NCBI RefSeq assembly: GCF_010977575.1
Contig: NZ_CP048812.1
Location: forward strand, 124,001-188,000
Direction: 5' to 3'
Length of the DNA stretch: 64,000 nt
From: Halomonas socia
Lineage (GTDB): Bacteria > Pseudomonadota > Gammaproteobacteria > Pseudomonadales > Halomonadaceae
Of the stretch, positions 51,462 to 60,265 are shown piece by piece; the first letter of the stretch is position 1; every line of letters starts with the position of its first letter. Position numbers and translations under genes: made by a program. The notes beneath the pieces were generated by a model. That model saw nothing but the letters and a program-made list of their open reading frames with translations, was not told the origin of the DNA and did not search any database.

Positions 51462-51870
51462 GATAAAGACGGTATTGCCACTGATTGCGTTGATGGACTC
51501 AGCTGGGTTCGAAGCAGCGACCAAGAGATGGCGGTCTCAATGACCAAGTCGCTCCCCTAAGTTCGTAGAATAACCGCAGCACTTTGGCCAACACGGCAAA
51601 GTCCAGGAGGATCAGCACCGAGCCAGTGCTCAGCAACCGCTTTGACCCACCAGCGATACCGCCCCTAGCTGGGCATATACAATAGCGCGCGACGCATACG
51701 ATGCCACACCCGCCCTACCGGAGCCCGCCGACTACGTGCCGCCCCATCAGCCACCTTACACCTCCAATAGATATTTACCCGCATCAATGCATACGTAACC
51801 ATCCATAATACCAAAGTATATTTTCATTATTATCATGAGGTTATGAATTTTAAGCACTAGTGCATTTGCC
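51462..51870. other. Intergenic stretch, no gene recognised, contains operator-like half-sites
   Basis: About 400 bases without a supported frame. Two degenerate copies of the operator described at 51879 occur here: GCATACGATGC at 51694-51704 and TGCATACGTAA at 51788-51798. The last 100 bases are A/T-rich, fitting a promoter region for the operon at 52001. Confidence 0.5.
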
Positions 51871-51878
51871 TCACTGAT

Positions 51879-51892
51879 TGCATACGTATGCA
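51879..51892. promoter_or_regulatory. Palindromic LacI-type operator upstream of the TRAP-BKACE operon
   Basis: TGCATACGTATGCA is a perfect 14-base palindrome with CG at its centre, the form bound by LacI-family proteins. With the weaker copies at 51788 and 51694 it suggests multi-site repression, possibly with looping, by the LacI protein encoded at the end of the operon (57592). Confidence 0.65.
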
Positions 51893-52000
51893 TTACTGAC
51901 TAGAACAGGAAGTGTGACCTTCGAGTCGCGGTGCTCAAAACCGCACTCCATAACGACAACATCACCAGCACACGCGCTGGAACAACATCAGGAGTTCAGC

Positions 52001-52999
52001 ATGAAGCGTCCCTCTACCCAGACTGTGACTCTCTCCACCCTCGCTGGCGCCATCGCGCTGGCCGCCTCTGCAACGGCACATGCCGAGCCAGATCGCGTCA
52101 TCGATGTCAGCCTCCCGTTGGGCCCGGAATCCCAGCAGGGCGTCGGCGTACTCAAATTCGGCGAGGAGCTGGAGCGCCTCTCAGACGGCCGTCTGGCCAT
52201 AGAGCCTCACTACAACAACGCCCTGGGCGCGGAGCGAGAGGTGATCGAGGGCATGGGCTTCGGCCTTATCGATGCCGGTATCTCCTCCACCGGCCCAATG
52301 GGCGGCTTCATCGATCAGTTTCTACTCTTTGACTTGCCCTACGTCTTCGATAACCACGCGCACGCATACGCCTTTCTGGACAGCGAGCACGGTGAGCATC
52401 TCGCTCAGCTGGCCGAAGAGCAGATGAACGTCAAGTTCCTGGCATGGATGGAGAACGGCTTCCGCCACAACACCAACTCGGTTCGGGCGCTTGAGCACCC
52501 CAACGACCTGGAGGGTATCAACCACCGCACCCAGGAAAGCCGCGTTCAGGTCGACACCTGGGAAGCGCTGGGTGCCAACGCCACGCCCATGGCTTGGACA
52601 GAAGTCTATACCGCCCTTCAACAGGGTGTGATGGATAGCCAGGAAAACCCCCTACCCACCATCTATGACGTGAATTTCTACGAAGTTCAGGACTATCTGA
52701 ACATGACCCAGCACGTCTATTCTCCTGCGCCACTGATGATGGGCCTGGATCTCTTCAACTCCTTCAGCGAAGAGGACCAGGCAATCATCCTCGAAGCGGC
52801 CCAAATTGCTCTGCCGGTTCAGCGTGAGGCCAGCCAGGAACTCGAGCAGCGTTATCTCGTGCAACTCGAAGAACTGGGCATGACCGTAACCCATCCCGAC
52901 CTTGCCCCCTTCCGCGAGGCAGTCAGACCCGTCATCGAACAGTGGGCCCCCACCGTCGGTGAAGATCTGGTCGACGCTGCCATCAACTTCGAGTACTGA
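52001..52999 (+). CDS. TRAP transporter substrate-binding protein (DctP family)
   Basis: A 332-residue periplasmic solute receptor with signal peptide (MKRPSTQTVTLSTLAGAIAL then AASATAHA). Typical DctP features are PHYNNALGAEREVIEGMGFG, the loop with the carboxylate-binding Arg region NHRTQESRVQVDTWEALGA, and WTEVYTALQQGVMDSQENPLPTIYD. It should bind an organic acid for the DctQM permease that follows. GGAG site before ATG 52001. First gene of the catabolic operon behind the palindromic operator. Confidence 0.92.
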   Translation: MKRPSTQTVTLSTLAGAIALAASATAHAEPDRVIDVSLPLGPESQQGVGVLKFGEELERLSDGRLAIEPHYNNALGAEREVIEGMGFGLIDAGISSTGPMGGFIDQFLLFDLPYVFDNHAHAYAFLDSEHGEHLAQLAEEQMNVKFLAWMENGFRHNTNSVRALEHPNDLEGINHRTQESRVQVDTWEALGANATPMAWTEVYTALQQGVMDSQENPLPTIYDVNFYEVQDYLNMTQHVYSPAPLMMGLDLFNSFSEEDQAIILEAAQIALPVQREASQELEQRYLVQLEELGMTVTHPDLAPFREAVRPVIEQWAPTVGEDLVDAAINFEY

Positions 53000-53061
53000 G
53001 CCTACGACGCCCGCAGGTGGCACTCCCACCTGCGGGCGCAATCTTGATGTATGAGGCAGCC

Positions 53062-53574
53062 ATGAAGACCTATTTATTGCTGACCAACAGAGCCATCGAT
53101 GAGTTCAACCGTCTGATCGGCTGGGTGCTGGCTGGACTCTTGCTGGTGATGACCGTACTCATCTTCTGGCAGGTATTCGCTCGATTCGTGGTGGGCAGAC
53201 CGCTGTACTTTTCCGATGAAATCGCCCGCTTCGCGATGCTCTGGTTGACCTTCCTCGGCGCCGGTTATGCCTACCGGAAGGGCAAACTGATCGCCGTAGA
53301 TATCGTGCTGGAGTATGCCGGCAAGAAGCTGTCCTGCCTGCTGCGCATCGCCATCATCCTGTGCTCCGCCCTCTTCGCCTTCATCATGGTCAAATATGGC
53401 TATGAAATCACAGAGCGTGTCTCCGGCCAGACCGCACCCAGCACACGTATTTCGATGATGTGGCCCTATATGGCCGTTCCCGCAGGCGGTGTTGTCATCA
53501 TGATCAACAGTCTGGGCCTGTTAATCGATGAGGTACTCGGCATTCCTAACAAACCCAAACAGGAGGTGAACTGA
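53062..53574 (+). CDS. TRAP transporter small permease (DctQ family)
   Basis: A 170-residue protein with four membrane helices and the family signature FARFVVGRPLYFSDEIARFAMLWLTFLGAGYAYRKG. It joins DctP-loaded substrate to the DctM channel. ATG 53062 has GAGG close upstream; ATG 53047 in the same frame is an alternative. Two bases separate it from dctM. Confidence 0.9.
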   Translation: MKTYLLLTNRAIDEFNRLIGWVLAGLLLVMTVLIFWQVFARFVVGRPLYFSDEIARFAMLWLTFLGAGYAYRKGKLIAVDIVLEYAGKKLSCLLRIAIILCSALFAFIMVKYGYEITERVSGQTAPSTRISMMWPYMAVPAGGVVIMINSLGLLIDEVLGIPNKPKQEVN

Positions 53575-53576
53575 CC

Positions 53577-54848
53577 ATGGCACTGCTCCTGTTTCTATTG
53601 CTGCTCTCGCTGTTCATCATCGGCGTGCCCATCGCCTTCTCTCTCGGCCTGGCCTCCGCCGTGACCGTATGGCATGGCGACCTAATGCCGATGCTGGTTA
53701 TCGCACAGCAGTTGATTGCGTCGGTGAACTCCTTCCCGCTGATGGCAATCCCATTCTTCATCCTGGCGGGGTATTTAATGCAAGGGGGCGGCATCTCCCA
53801 GCGCCTGGTCGACTTCTCCAACACCCTGGTTGGAAGCATGACGGGGGGCCTGGCGATGGTGGCCATCGTCACCTCGCTGTTCTTCGCAGCCATCTCGGGA
53901 TCAGGCGCAGCCACCACCGCGGCGATCGGCTCCATCCTAATCCCCGCAATGCTGGCCAAGGGTTACCCCGGCGGCTATGCCGCCGCCAACCAGGCCGCCT
54001 CGGGTGCCCTCGGTGTAATCATCCCACCCAGCATCCCGCTGATCCTCTACGGGATTGCCGCCAACGTCTCCGTCGGTGACATGTTCATCGCCGGTATCCT
54101 GCCAGGTATTCTGGTCACCCTGACCCTGCTGATCTTTGCCTACTTTTTCGCCAAGGCTAACGGATTGGGGGGTAATACGGAAAAGAGCTCCCTGAAGGAC
54201 GTCTTGCGCGCGGGGCGGAAGGCCATCCTGGCGATCCTGATGCCTGTCATCATCCTAGGCGGCATTTATGGCGGCATCTTCACGCCGACCGAAGCCGCGG
54301 TGGTTGCGGTTGCGTACGCCTTCCTGATCGGTTTCGTCATCTATCGGGAAATCAAGCTGAGTACGCTGCTCGACATCCTCAAGCAGTCGGCAGTCACGAC
54401 CGCCGTGGTGCTCAGCATCATCGGCGCCGCTGGGCTCTATGGTCGCATTCTTCAACGCCTGAGAGTGCCGGACATGGTTTCCCAGTTCGCGGTTTCTACC
54501 ATCGACAGTCCGCTACTGTTCATCATCCTGGCCAATCTCCTCTTGCTGTTTGCCGGCATGTTCATCGAGGCGGCCGCGGCAATCCTGATCTTCGTTCCGA
54601 TCCTGCTGCCCATTGCCATCGGCTTCGGCTTCGATCCGGTCCACTTCGGCATCATCATGGTGGTCAACCTGGCCATGGGCATGTTTACCCCGCCGGTAGG
54701 GCTCAACCTTTTCGTCGCCTCCCAGATCGCCAATATCGGTATTGCCCGCCTCACCTGGGCCGTCTTGCCCTTCGTCGGCATCGTACTCATCAACCTGCTA
54801 CTCATCAGCCTGCTGCCCTTCCTGTCCACCTGGCTGCCTTCGCTGTAA
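53577..54848 (+). CDS. TRAP transporter large permease (DctM family)
   Basis: A 423-residue sodium-coupled permease with about twelve helices; signature segments are FFILAGYLMQGGGISQRLVDF, AAISGSGAATTAAIGSILIPAM and IIPPSIPLILYGIAANVSVGD. It completes a three-protein importer for an acidic substrate, immediately followed by the enzymes that would process it. Confidence 0.93.
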   Translation: MALLLFLLLLSLFIIGVPIAFSLGLASAVTVWHGDLMPMLVIAQQLIASVNSFPLMAIPFFILAGYLMQGGGISQRLVDFSNTLVGSMTGGLAMVAIVTSLFFAAISGSGAATTAAIGSILIPAMLAKGYPGGYAAANQAASGALGVIIPPSIPLILYGIAANVSVGDMFIAGILPGILVTLTLLIFAYFFAKANGLGGNTEKSSLKDVLRAGRKAILAILMPVIILGGIYGGIFTPTEAAVVAVAYAFLIGFVIYREIKLSTLLDILKQSAVTTAVVLSIIGAAGLYGRILQRLRVPDMVSQFAVSTIDSPLLFIILANLLLLFAGMFIEAAAAILIFVPILLPIAIGFGFDPVHFGIIMVVNLAMGMFTPPVGLNLFVASQIANIGIARLTWAVLPFVGIVLINLLLISLLPFLSTWLPSL

Positions 54849-54871
54849 GTTCCTTCACGGAGAGAGACCCC

Positions 54872-55645
54872 ATGACCGTCTTAGCAAGCCTGACGCCACG
54901 CCACGGCCTCAGAGTTCTCATCACCGCCGGTGCCAATGGCATCGGCCTGGCCATCGCCCAGGCCTTTCAGGAAGCAGGTGCCCGCGTGCACGTCTGTGAT
55001 ATCGACACCCAGGCCCTGGCCGTCCTCCCCGAAGGGATCACCCATACCCAGGCCGATGTCAGCCAGGAAGCAGATGTCGATAGGCTGTTTCAGGATGCCG
55101 CCACCCTGGGCGGGCTCGACGTGGTGATCAACAACGCCGGCATTGCCGGGCCCACCGCCGGGATCGACGAGATCGACCAAGACGCCTGGACCCGCACCAT
55201 CGATATCAACCTCAACGGCCAGTACCGGGTCGCCCACCGCGCCGCTCCACTATTGCGCAAGAGCCAGGGGCTGCTGATCAACCTGGCCTCGGTCGCCGGC
55301 CGCCTGGGCTTTGCCTATCGCACCCCCTACGCCGCCAGTAAATGGGCCGTCGTTGGCTTGACCAAGAGCCTGGCCTGCGAGCTCGGCCCAGAGGGGGTAC
55401 GGGTCAATGCCATCCTGCCCGGCATCGTGCGCGGGCCACGCATCGAGAAAGTCATCGAGGATCGCGCCGCCAAGCGCGGCATCAGCTACGCCGAGATGGA
55501 AGAGGAAAACCTCGCCAAGATCTCCATGCGACGCATGGTGGAACCCACCGACATCGCGGCAATGGCGCTATTTCTCTCGGCGCCGGGCGGCGCCAACATT
55601 TCGGGCCAGGCGCTGAGCGTCTGTGCCAACGTCGAATCCCTGTGA
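54872..55645 (+). CDS. Short-chain dehydrogenase/reductase
   Basis: A 257-residue NAD(P)-dependent SDR. The nucleotide loop is ITAGANGIGLAIAQAF (an Ala replaces the usual second Gly of TGxxxGIG), the NNAG motif is VVINNAGIAGP and the catalytic residues are in LINLASVAGRLGFAYRTPYAASKWA (Ser, Tyr, Lys). The 23-base gap after dctM and shared operator place it in the catabolic operon. It probably oxidises a hydroxyl of the imported acid. Confidence 0.87.
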   Translation: MTVLASLTPRHGLRVLITAGANGIGLAIAQAFQEAGARVHVCDIDTQALAVLPEGITHTQADVSQEADVDRLFQDAATLGGLDVVINNAGIAGPTAGIDEIDQDAWTRTIDINLNGQYRVAHRAAPLLRKSQGLLINLASVAGRLGFAYRTPYAASKWAVVGLTKSLACELGPEGVRVNAILPGIVRGPRIEKVIEDRAAKRGISYAEMEEENLAKISMRRMVEPTDIAAMALFLSAPGGANISGQALSVCANVESL

Positions 55646-55664
55646 CTGGCAAAGGAGTCACCTC

Positions 55665-56600
55665 ATGACAGCTCGCATAGGAATCGTCGGCGCCGGCCTG
55701 ATCGGCCGCGCCTGGGCCATCGTCTTCGCCCGGGCCGGCATGCCCGTGTCTCTCTACGACGTGGATGCCGTTGCCCTGGACAAGGCTCGGGAGGCCATCC
55801 GCCAATCCCTCGATGACCTTCAGCAAGCAGGCCTGATCGAGGACGTGGAAACCCCGCTAGCGCTTATCCAGACGGAGAGCGACCTGGCGCGCGCCATGGC
55901 TGGCGCAGCGTATATCCAGGAATGCGGCCCCGAGAACGTCGAAGCCAAGCGGCGCATTTACTCCGACCTGGAGGCAGTAACAACCGAGGACACCGTGCTG
56001 GCCAGCTCCACCTCGGGCATCGCCGCCTCGCAGTTCACCGACCATTTGCGCCACCCTGAACGCTGCCTGGTCACGCATCCGGTGAACCCGCCCTACCTGA
56101 TCCCGCTGGTCGAGGTCGCCCCCGCCCCGGCCACCTCGGAGTCAGCGGTGAACCGCACCATGCACCTGATGGAGCAGGCCCGGCAGGCGCCGATCCTGGT
56201 CCGCAAGGAAATCCAGGGCTTCATTCTCAACCGCCTGCAGGGGGCTCTGCTCAACGAGGCGTTGCGCCTGTTCCGTGACGGCTACGTCTCCGCCGAGGAC
56301 CTCGACAAGACCGTCAAGCACGGGCTGGGGCTGCGCTGGTCCTTCATGGGGCCCTTCGAAACCATCGATCTCAATGCACCATCCGGCGTGGTCGACTATG
56401 GCCAGCGCTACGGCCCGCTGTACCGCGACGTCGATCGCCAGCGCAGTGACGACGATCCGTGGGATGCCGCGACACTTACCGCACTGGACAAGGAGCGGAG
56501 AGAACGGCTTCCGACCGAAGGGCTCGCCGACCGGCAAGCCTGGCGTGATCGCCACCTCATGGCGCTGATGGCCCATCAGCGCAGCCATTCCCCTTCCTGA
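55665..56600 (+). CDS. 3-hydroxyacyl-CoA dehydrogenase-like / L-gulonate 3-dehydrogenase-like enzyme
   Basis: A 311-residue NAD-dependent dehydrogenase related to lambda-crystallin (L-gulonate 3-dehydrogenase), L-carnitine dehydrogenase and 3-hydroxyacyl-CoA dehydrogenase. It has the Rossmann loop IGIVGAGLIGRAWAIVFARAG, the active-site segment HPVNPPYLIPLVEVAPAP with catalytic His, and LGLRWSFMGPFETIDLNAP in the C-domain. It likely oxidises a beta-hydroxy acid to the beta-keto acid that the next enzyme (BKACE) uses. The start at 55665 begins the Rossmann fold. Confidence 0.87.
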   Translation: MTARIGIVGAGLIGRAWAIVFARAGMPVSLYDVDAVALDKAREAIRQSLDDLQQAGLIEDVETPLALIQTESDLARAMAGAAYIQECGPENVEAKRRIYSDLEAVTTEDTVLASSTSGIAASQFTDHLRHPERCLVTHPVNPPYLIPLVEVAPAPATSESAVNRTMHLMEQARQAPILVRKEIQGFILNRLQGALLNEALRLFRDGYVSAEDLDKTVKHGLGLRWSFMGPFETIDLNAPSGVVDYGQRYGPLYRDVDRQRSDDDPWDAATLTALDKERRERLPTEGLADRQAWRDRHLMALMAHQRSHSPS

Positions 56601-56644
56601 TACCCGATTTTCGATACCCTACGACCAACGAGGAGAAACCTTCC

Positions 56645-57577
56645 ATGGCTACCCAACGCAAGGTCATCATCACCTGCGCCGTGACTGGCGCCATTCACAC
56701 CCCCTCCATGTCACCGCACCTGCCGGTCACCCCGGAGGAGATCGCCGAGGCGGGCATCGCCGCCGCCGAGGCAGGCGCCTCCATCCTTCACCTCCACGCG
56801 CGCGATCCCGATACCGGCAAGCCCACTCAGAACCCCGCGATGTTCGAGCGCTTCCTGCCGCGCATCAAGGCTTCCACCGATGTGGTCATCAACCTCACCA
56901 CCGGCGGTAGCCCGCACATGACCGTGGAAGAGCGCATGCGCCCGGCCATGGAGTTCAAGCCGGAGCTCGCCTCGATGAACATGGGCTCGATCAACTTCGG
57001 CCTGTTTCCCATGCTCAACCGCTATGACAGCCTCCAGCACGAATGGGAGCGCGCTCACCTCGAGAACAGTCGTGACCTGGTATTCAAGAACACCTTCGCC
57101 GACATCGAGACGGCCATGACACTTGGCGGCAAGAATGGCACCCGCTTCGAGTGTGAATGTTACGATATTGGTCACCTCTACAGCCTGCGCAATGTCATGG
57201 ATCGCGGTATCGTCGGAGGGCGCATTTTCGTACAGAGCGTATTCGGTATCCTCGGTGGCATAGGCCCTCATCCGGAAGACGTGATGCACATGCGCCGCAC
57301 CGCCAATCGGCTATTCGGCGATGATTACGAATGGTCCGTGCTGGGTGCCGGCAGCAGCCAGATGCGTATCGCCGCCCAGGCGGCGGCCATGGGCGGTCAT
57401 GTTCGCGTGGGGCTTGAGGACTCCCTGTGGCTCGCACCGGGCAAGCTGGCCGAAAGCAATGCCAGCCAGGTGGCCAAGGTGCGTGAAATTCTCGAAGGCC
57501 TCTCCTTCGAGGTAGCGACCCCCGACGAGGCACGTGAGATGCTACAGCTTAAAGGCGCCGACAAGGTTGGCTTCTAA
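56645..57577 (+). CDS. BKACE (beta-keto acid cleavage enzyme) family protein
   Basis: A 310-residue zinc enzyme of the family founded by 3-keto-5-aminohexanoate cleavage enzyme. It condenses a beta-keto acid with acetyl-CoA to give acetoacetate and a new CoA ester. Zinc ligands are in ILHLHARDPDTG (His-x-His) and the Glu in RVGLEDSLWLAPG. The substrate varies widely, including dehydrocarnitine and keto-aminohexanoate. Here the preceding dehydrogenase would make the keto acid. No thioesterase of the carnitine pathway is present, so carnitine is not clearly the substrate. Confidence 0.9.
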   Translation: MATQRKVIITCAVTGAIHTPSMSPHLPVTPEEIAEAGIAAAEAGASILHLHARDPDTGKPTQNPAMFERFLPRIKASTDVVINLTTGGSPHMTVEERMRPAMEFKPELASMNMGSINFGLFPMLNRYDSLQHEWERAHLENSRDLVFKNTFADIETAMTLGGKNGTRFECECYDIGHLYSLRNVMDRGIVGGRIFVQSVFGILGGIGPHPEDVMHMRRTANRLFGDDYEWSVLGAGSSQMRIAAQAAAMGGHVRVGLEDSLWLAPGKLAESNASQVAKVREILEGLSFEVATPDEAREMLQLKGADKVGF

Positions 57578-57591
57578 GGAACCCGAAATCG

Positions 57592-58602
57592 ATGAAACGC
57601 AAGTCCGTTACCTCACGCGATGTCGCCCGCTTGGCCGGTGTTTCGCAATCTGCCGTCAGCCGCACCTTCTCGCCTAATGCCAAGGTATCGGAGAGTACGC
57701 GCAGAAAGGTAATGGACGCCTCCCGCGAGCTGGGCTATCGCCCCAACACGATTGCCCGCTCGCTCATCACTCGTTCGAGTCGAACCATCGCCGTGGTGAC
57801 CTATAGCCTGGAGAACCCCTTCTATAGCTTCATGCTGGAGAAGGCCTCACGCTTCTTCCAGGCGCAGGGCTATCACCTGCTGATGTTCTTCGCTCCACCG
57901 AGTCGCGACTTCGACGCCGTCCTCGATGACATCATTCGCAGCCAGGTCGAGGGGGTGTTGATGCTGGCCATCACCATGACTCAGCGCCAGGCCGGGCTGG
58001 TGGATGACTTCGGCATCCCGGTCGTTATCATCAACCGCACCGTGGACTATGCCGGAATCAGTCAGGTAAGCAGTGATAACTTCCAGGGCGGCTACTGGGC
58101 CGGTCGCTACCTGGCATCCCTTGAGCATCAACGTATTGCCTTCCTTGGCGGCCTACCGGACTCCTCAACGCATCAGCAGCGTGAGGCCGGCTTCCTCGAA
58201 GGACTGCACTCCATGAACCAGACCTGTCCGGCAAGCGAGATCGGCAACTATCGCTATGAGGATGCCTGCCAGGCGACCCGACGCCTTTTCAGTTCACCCA
58301 AGCCCCCAGACGCCCTCTTCGCGGCCAATGACCTGATGGCACTCGCCGCCATGGAGATCCTGCGTCATGAGTTTGGGCGCAAGGTGCCCGGCGACGTCTC
58401 GATTATCGGCTTCGATGACGTCCCCATGGCAGCCTGGCCAAGCCACGCATTGACAACCGTCAGGCAACCCGTCGATATGATGATCGAGAAAGCCACCGAA
58501 CTGCTGATGAAGCAGGTGGCGCAGGAAGACATACCACCCGAGCACCACATATTGCCGGTCACGCCTATGTTGCGCGGCAGCACCCGCCCGCCAACCCGGT
58601 GA
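57592..58602 (+). CDS. LacI-family transcriptional regulator
   Basis: A 336-residue repressor. The helix-turn-helix is TSRDVARLAGVSQSAVSRTF with hinge helix YRPNTIARSL; the sugar-binding-like domain (about 60-330) has VVIINRTVDYAGISQVSSDN and PDALFAANDLMALAAMEILR. It is 14 bases after the BKACE gene, so it belongs to the operon it most likely controls via the palindromes upstream of dctP. Its effector is probably the imported acid or an intermediate. Confidence 0.92.
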   Translation: MKRKSVTSRDVARLAGVSQSAVSRTFSPNAKVSESTRRKVMDASRELGYRPNTIARSLITRSSRTIAVVTYSLENPFYSFMLEKASRFFQAQGYHLLMFFAPPSRDFDAVLDDIIRSQVEGVLMLAITMTQRQAGLVDDFGIPVVIINRTVDYAGISQVSSDNFQGGYWAGRYLASLEHQRIAFLGGLPDSSTHQQREAGFLEGLHSMNQTCPASEIGNYRYEDACQATRRLFSSPKPPDALFAANDLMALAAMEILRHEFGRKVPGDVSIIGFDDVPMAAWPSHALTTVRQPVDMMIEKATELLMKQVAQEDIPPEHHILPVTPMLRGSTRPPTR

Positions 58603-58857
58603 GTTCGCCCATAAACGAAAACGGTCACTTAGAGCCATCGGCTTTGGCCAAGGATTGTTAGCTTGCTTTTACAACAATAAGTTACTGACAAGGAAGGGAA
58701 GTTGGCCAACATCGACAAAACAAAAAATTATTTATAATCAGCTATTTAACGCAAACTGAGGATAGCATGTGAAGCTCGTGTGTGTACCGATGGTGTACCT
58801 TTTCAGAGCAGGTGCGAGTGGATACATGGCACACCCTCCGTACTATCCTGTGATTAC

Positions 58858-58868
58858 TGTGTAACACA
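58858..58868. promoter_or_regulatory. Palindrome before the antitoxin gene
   Basis: TGTGTAACACA, a perfect palindrome with a single central base, lies 13 bases before the antitoxin start. A site for antitoxin autoregulation is likely. Confidence 0.45.
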
Positions 58869-58881
58869 TGGGGACGGCGTC

Positions 58882-59166
58882 ATGCGCAATGCTACTTTCA
58901 CCTTTCGGGTCGATGAAGACCTGAAAGCAGAATTTGCCAGTGCAGCAAAGGCCCACGACCGCACCGGGGCACAGCTCCTACGCGGCTTTATGCGCCACTA
59001 TGTGGCGCAGCAACAGGAGGCCCAAGATTATGACGCCTGGCTGACTGCCAAGGTAGAACAGTCACGAGCCTCTGCAGAAGCAGGTAACCTTACCCCTGCT
59101 GCCGATGTTGAAGCCAAAATTTGCAGCCCGCCGTGCTGCGACTCGTGCTCACCTGACAAAGGCTAA
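58882..59166 (+). pseudogene. Ribbon-helix-helix antitoxin (RelB/ParD-like), C-terminus shifted
   Basis: The 94-residue product begins MRNATFTFRVDEDLKAEFAS and has RTGAQLLRGFMRHYVAQQQE, typical of RelB/CopG-like antitoxins. The reading frame ends in an abnormal cysteine-rich tail (CSPPCCDSCSPDKG). Removing one A from the run at 59116-59119 instead gives KFAARRAATRAHLTKAK and a stop at 59168-59170, the normal end of this family. Thus the shift is either a real one-base insertion or a homopolymer error. Linked to a dead toxin downstream. Confidence 0.8.
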
Positions 59167-59256
59167 ATAATTGAGCTGGCCTGGACACCAGAGGCAATAC
59201 AGGATCGTGATGACATTTACGTTTTTTTCCAATCTCATCTCAACGGCGACTTGCGA
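59167..59256 (+). pseudogene. RelE/ParE toxin remnant without start codon
   Basis: In frame from 59167 the DNA reads IELAWTPEAIQDRDDIYVFF, the clear start of a RelE/ParE-type toxin. The expected ATG, overlapping the antitoxin stop, is ATA. Within about 25 codons the frame runs into the end of the leftward ureohydrolase gene, so the remaining two thirds are gone. The toxin cannot be made in full. Confidence 0.7.
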
Positions 59257-60205
59257 TCGCATCAGCCAAGACACACAGCAGCTCAAACATCAGCGTCGCT
59301 CCAGTCAGAGCGGTGACGCCCGATGTGTCGAACGGCGGCGACACCTCCATGACGTCAGCACCCACCAGGTTGAGACCGCGCAGGCCGCGGATCATCTGCT
59401 GGGCTTCCCGCGTCGTGAAACCGCCGACCTCGGGCGTACCAGTGCCGGGGGCGTAGACCGGATCCAGGGCGTCCACGTCGAATGTGACGTATGTCGGTGT
59501 CTTTCCCACCACACGGGCGATTTCCGCGTTCACCTTCTCCGGGCCCAGATCGAAATACTCCTCGATCTCGATGATACGAATACCTTGCTCGAGGGCCCAG
59601 TCAAGGTCACTCGCTTCATACAAGGAGCCGCGAATACCGACTTGGACAATGCGCTTTGGGTCGAGAATGCCTTCCTCGATGGCGCGACGGAAAGGCGTGC
59701 CATGAGTATAAGGATTATCGCCGAAGTAGGTGTCGTTGGTATCGGAATGCGAATCGAACTGGACCAGTGCCATTGGCTCATCGCGGGCGATACCGCGTAG
59801 GATTGGCAGCGTGCCAAGATGGTCTCCCCCTGCGGTCAATGGCACCGCTCCGGCACGATGCACCTGTCGATAGAACTCTCCGGCCTGCTCCAACGTATCG
59901 CGGATATCAATCGGATTGACTGGTGCGTCTCCAAGGTCGGCAATGCGGCACAGGTCGTAGGGTGCGATACGGCTCGCTTGGTGCACCAGACGCATCATGG
60001 TCGAATTGTTGCGGATCTCGCGCGGTCCGTGGCGCTGGCCAACACGATTCGTCGAGCCGCTGTCCCAGGGCAAGCCGATCAGTGCAATGTCGACCTCGGC
60101 CGGGTCCTCGATCTGCGGCAATCGCATGAAGGTGGAACGTCCGGCGAAGCGCGGAACCTCACTACCGCTCAGCGGCCGGAAAAAAGACGCGTCGTAAGCC
60201 ATCAT
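59240..60205 (-). CDS. Ureohydrolase (agmatinase/guanidinobutyrase family)
   Basis: A 321-residue manganese enzyme that splits a guanidino compound into an amine and urea. All metal ligands are present: the His in TAGGDHLGTLP, Asp-His-Asp in QFDSHSDTND, and the Asp pair in TFDVDALDP; the HGTPFRRA loop is also kept. Agmatine, guanidinobutyrate or guanidinopropionate are possible substrates. Last gene of a leftward operon with two SDRs, a creatininase-family hydrolase and an ABC importer, which suggests a less common guanidino substrate. Confidence 0.9.
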   Translation of the reverse strand: MMAYDASFFRPLSGSEVPRFAGRSTFMRLPQIEDPAEVDIALIGLPWDSGSTNRVGQRHGPREIRNNSTMMRLVHQASRIAPYDLCRIADLGDAPVNPIDIRDTLEQAGEFYRQVHRAGAVPLTAGGDHLGTLPILRGIARDEPMALVQFDSHSDTNDTYFGDNPYTHGTPFRRAIEEGILDPKRIVQVGIRGSLYEASDLDWALEQGIRIIEIEEYFDLGPEKVNAEIARVVGKTPTYVTFDVDALDPVYAPGTGTPEVGGFTTREAQQMIRGLRGLNLVGADVMEVSPPFDTSGVTALTGATLMFELLCVLADAIASRR

Positions 60206-60265
60206 GAATGTCCTTTATAGATGTTGAGAAGTGGTGTGGAGATTGGAAAGACTCTGGAGAAGCGT

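Noticed and set aside
56645-57577. Carnitine degradation assignment for the TRAP operon
   Set aside because: The betainyl-CoA thioesterase and carnitine-specific neighbours are missing, and the dehydrogenase is at least as close to gulonate dehydrogenases.
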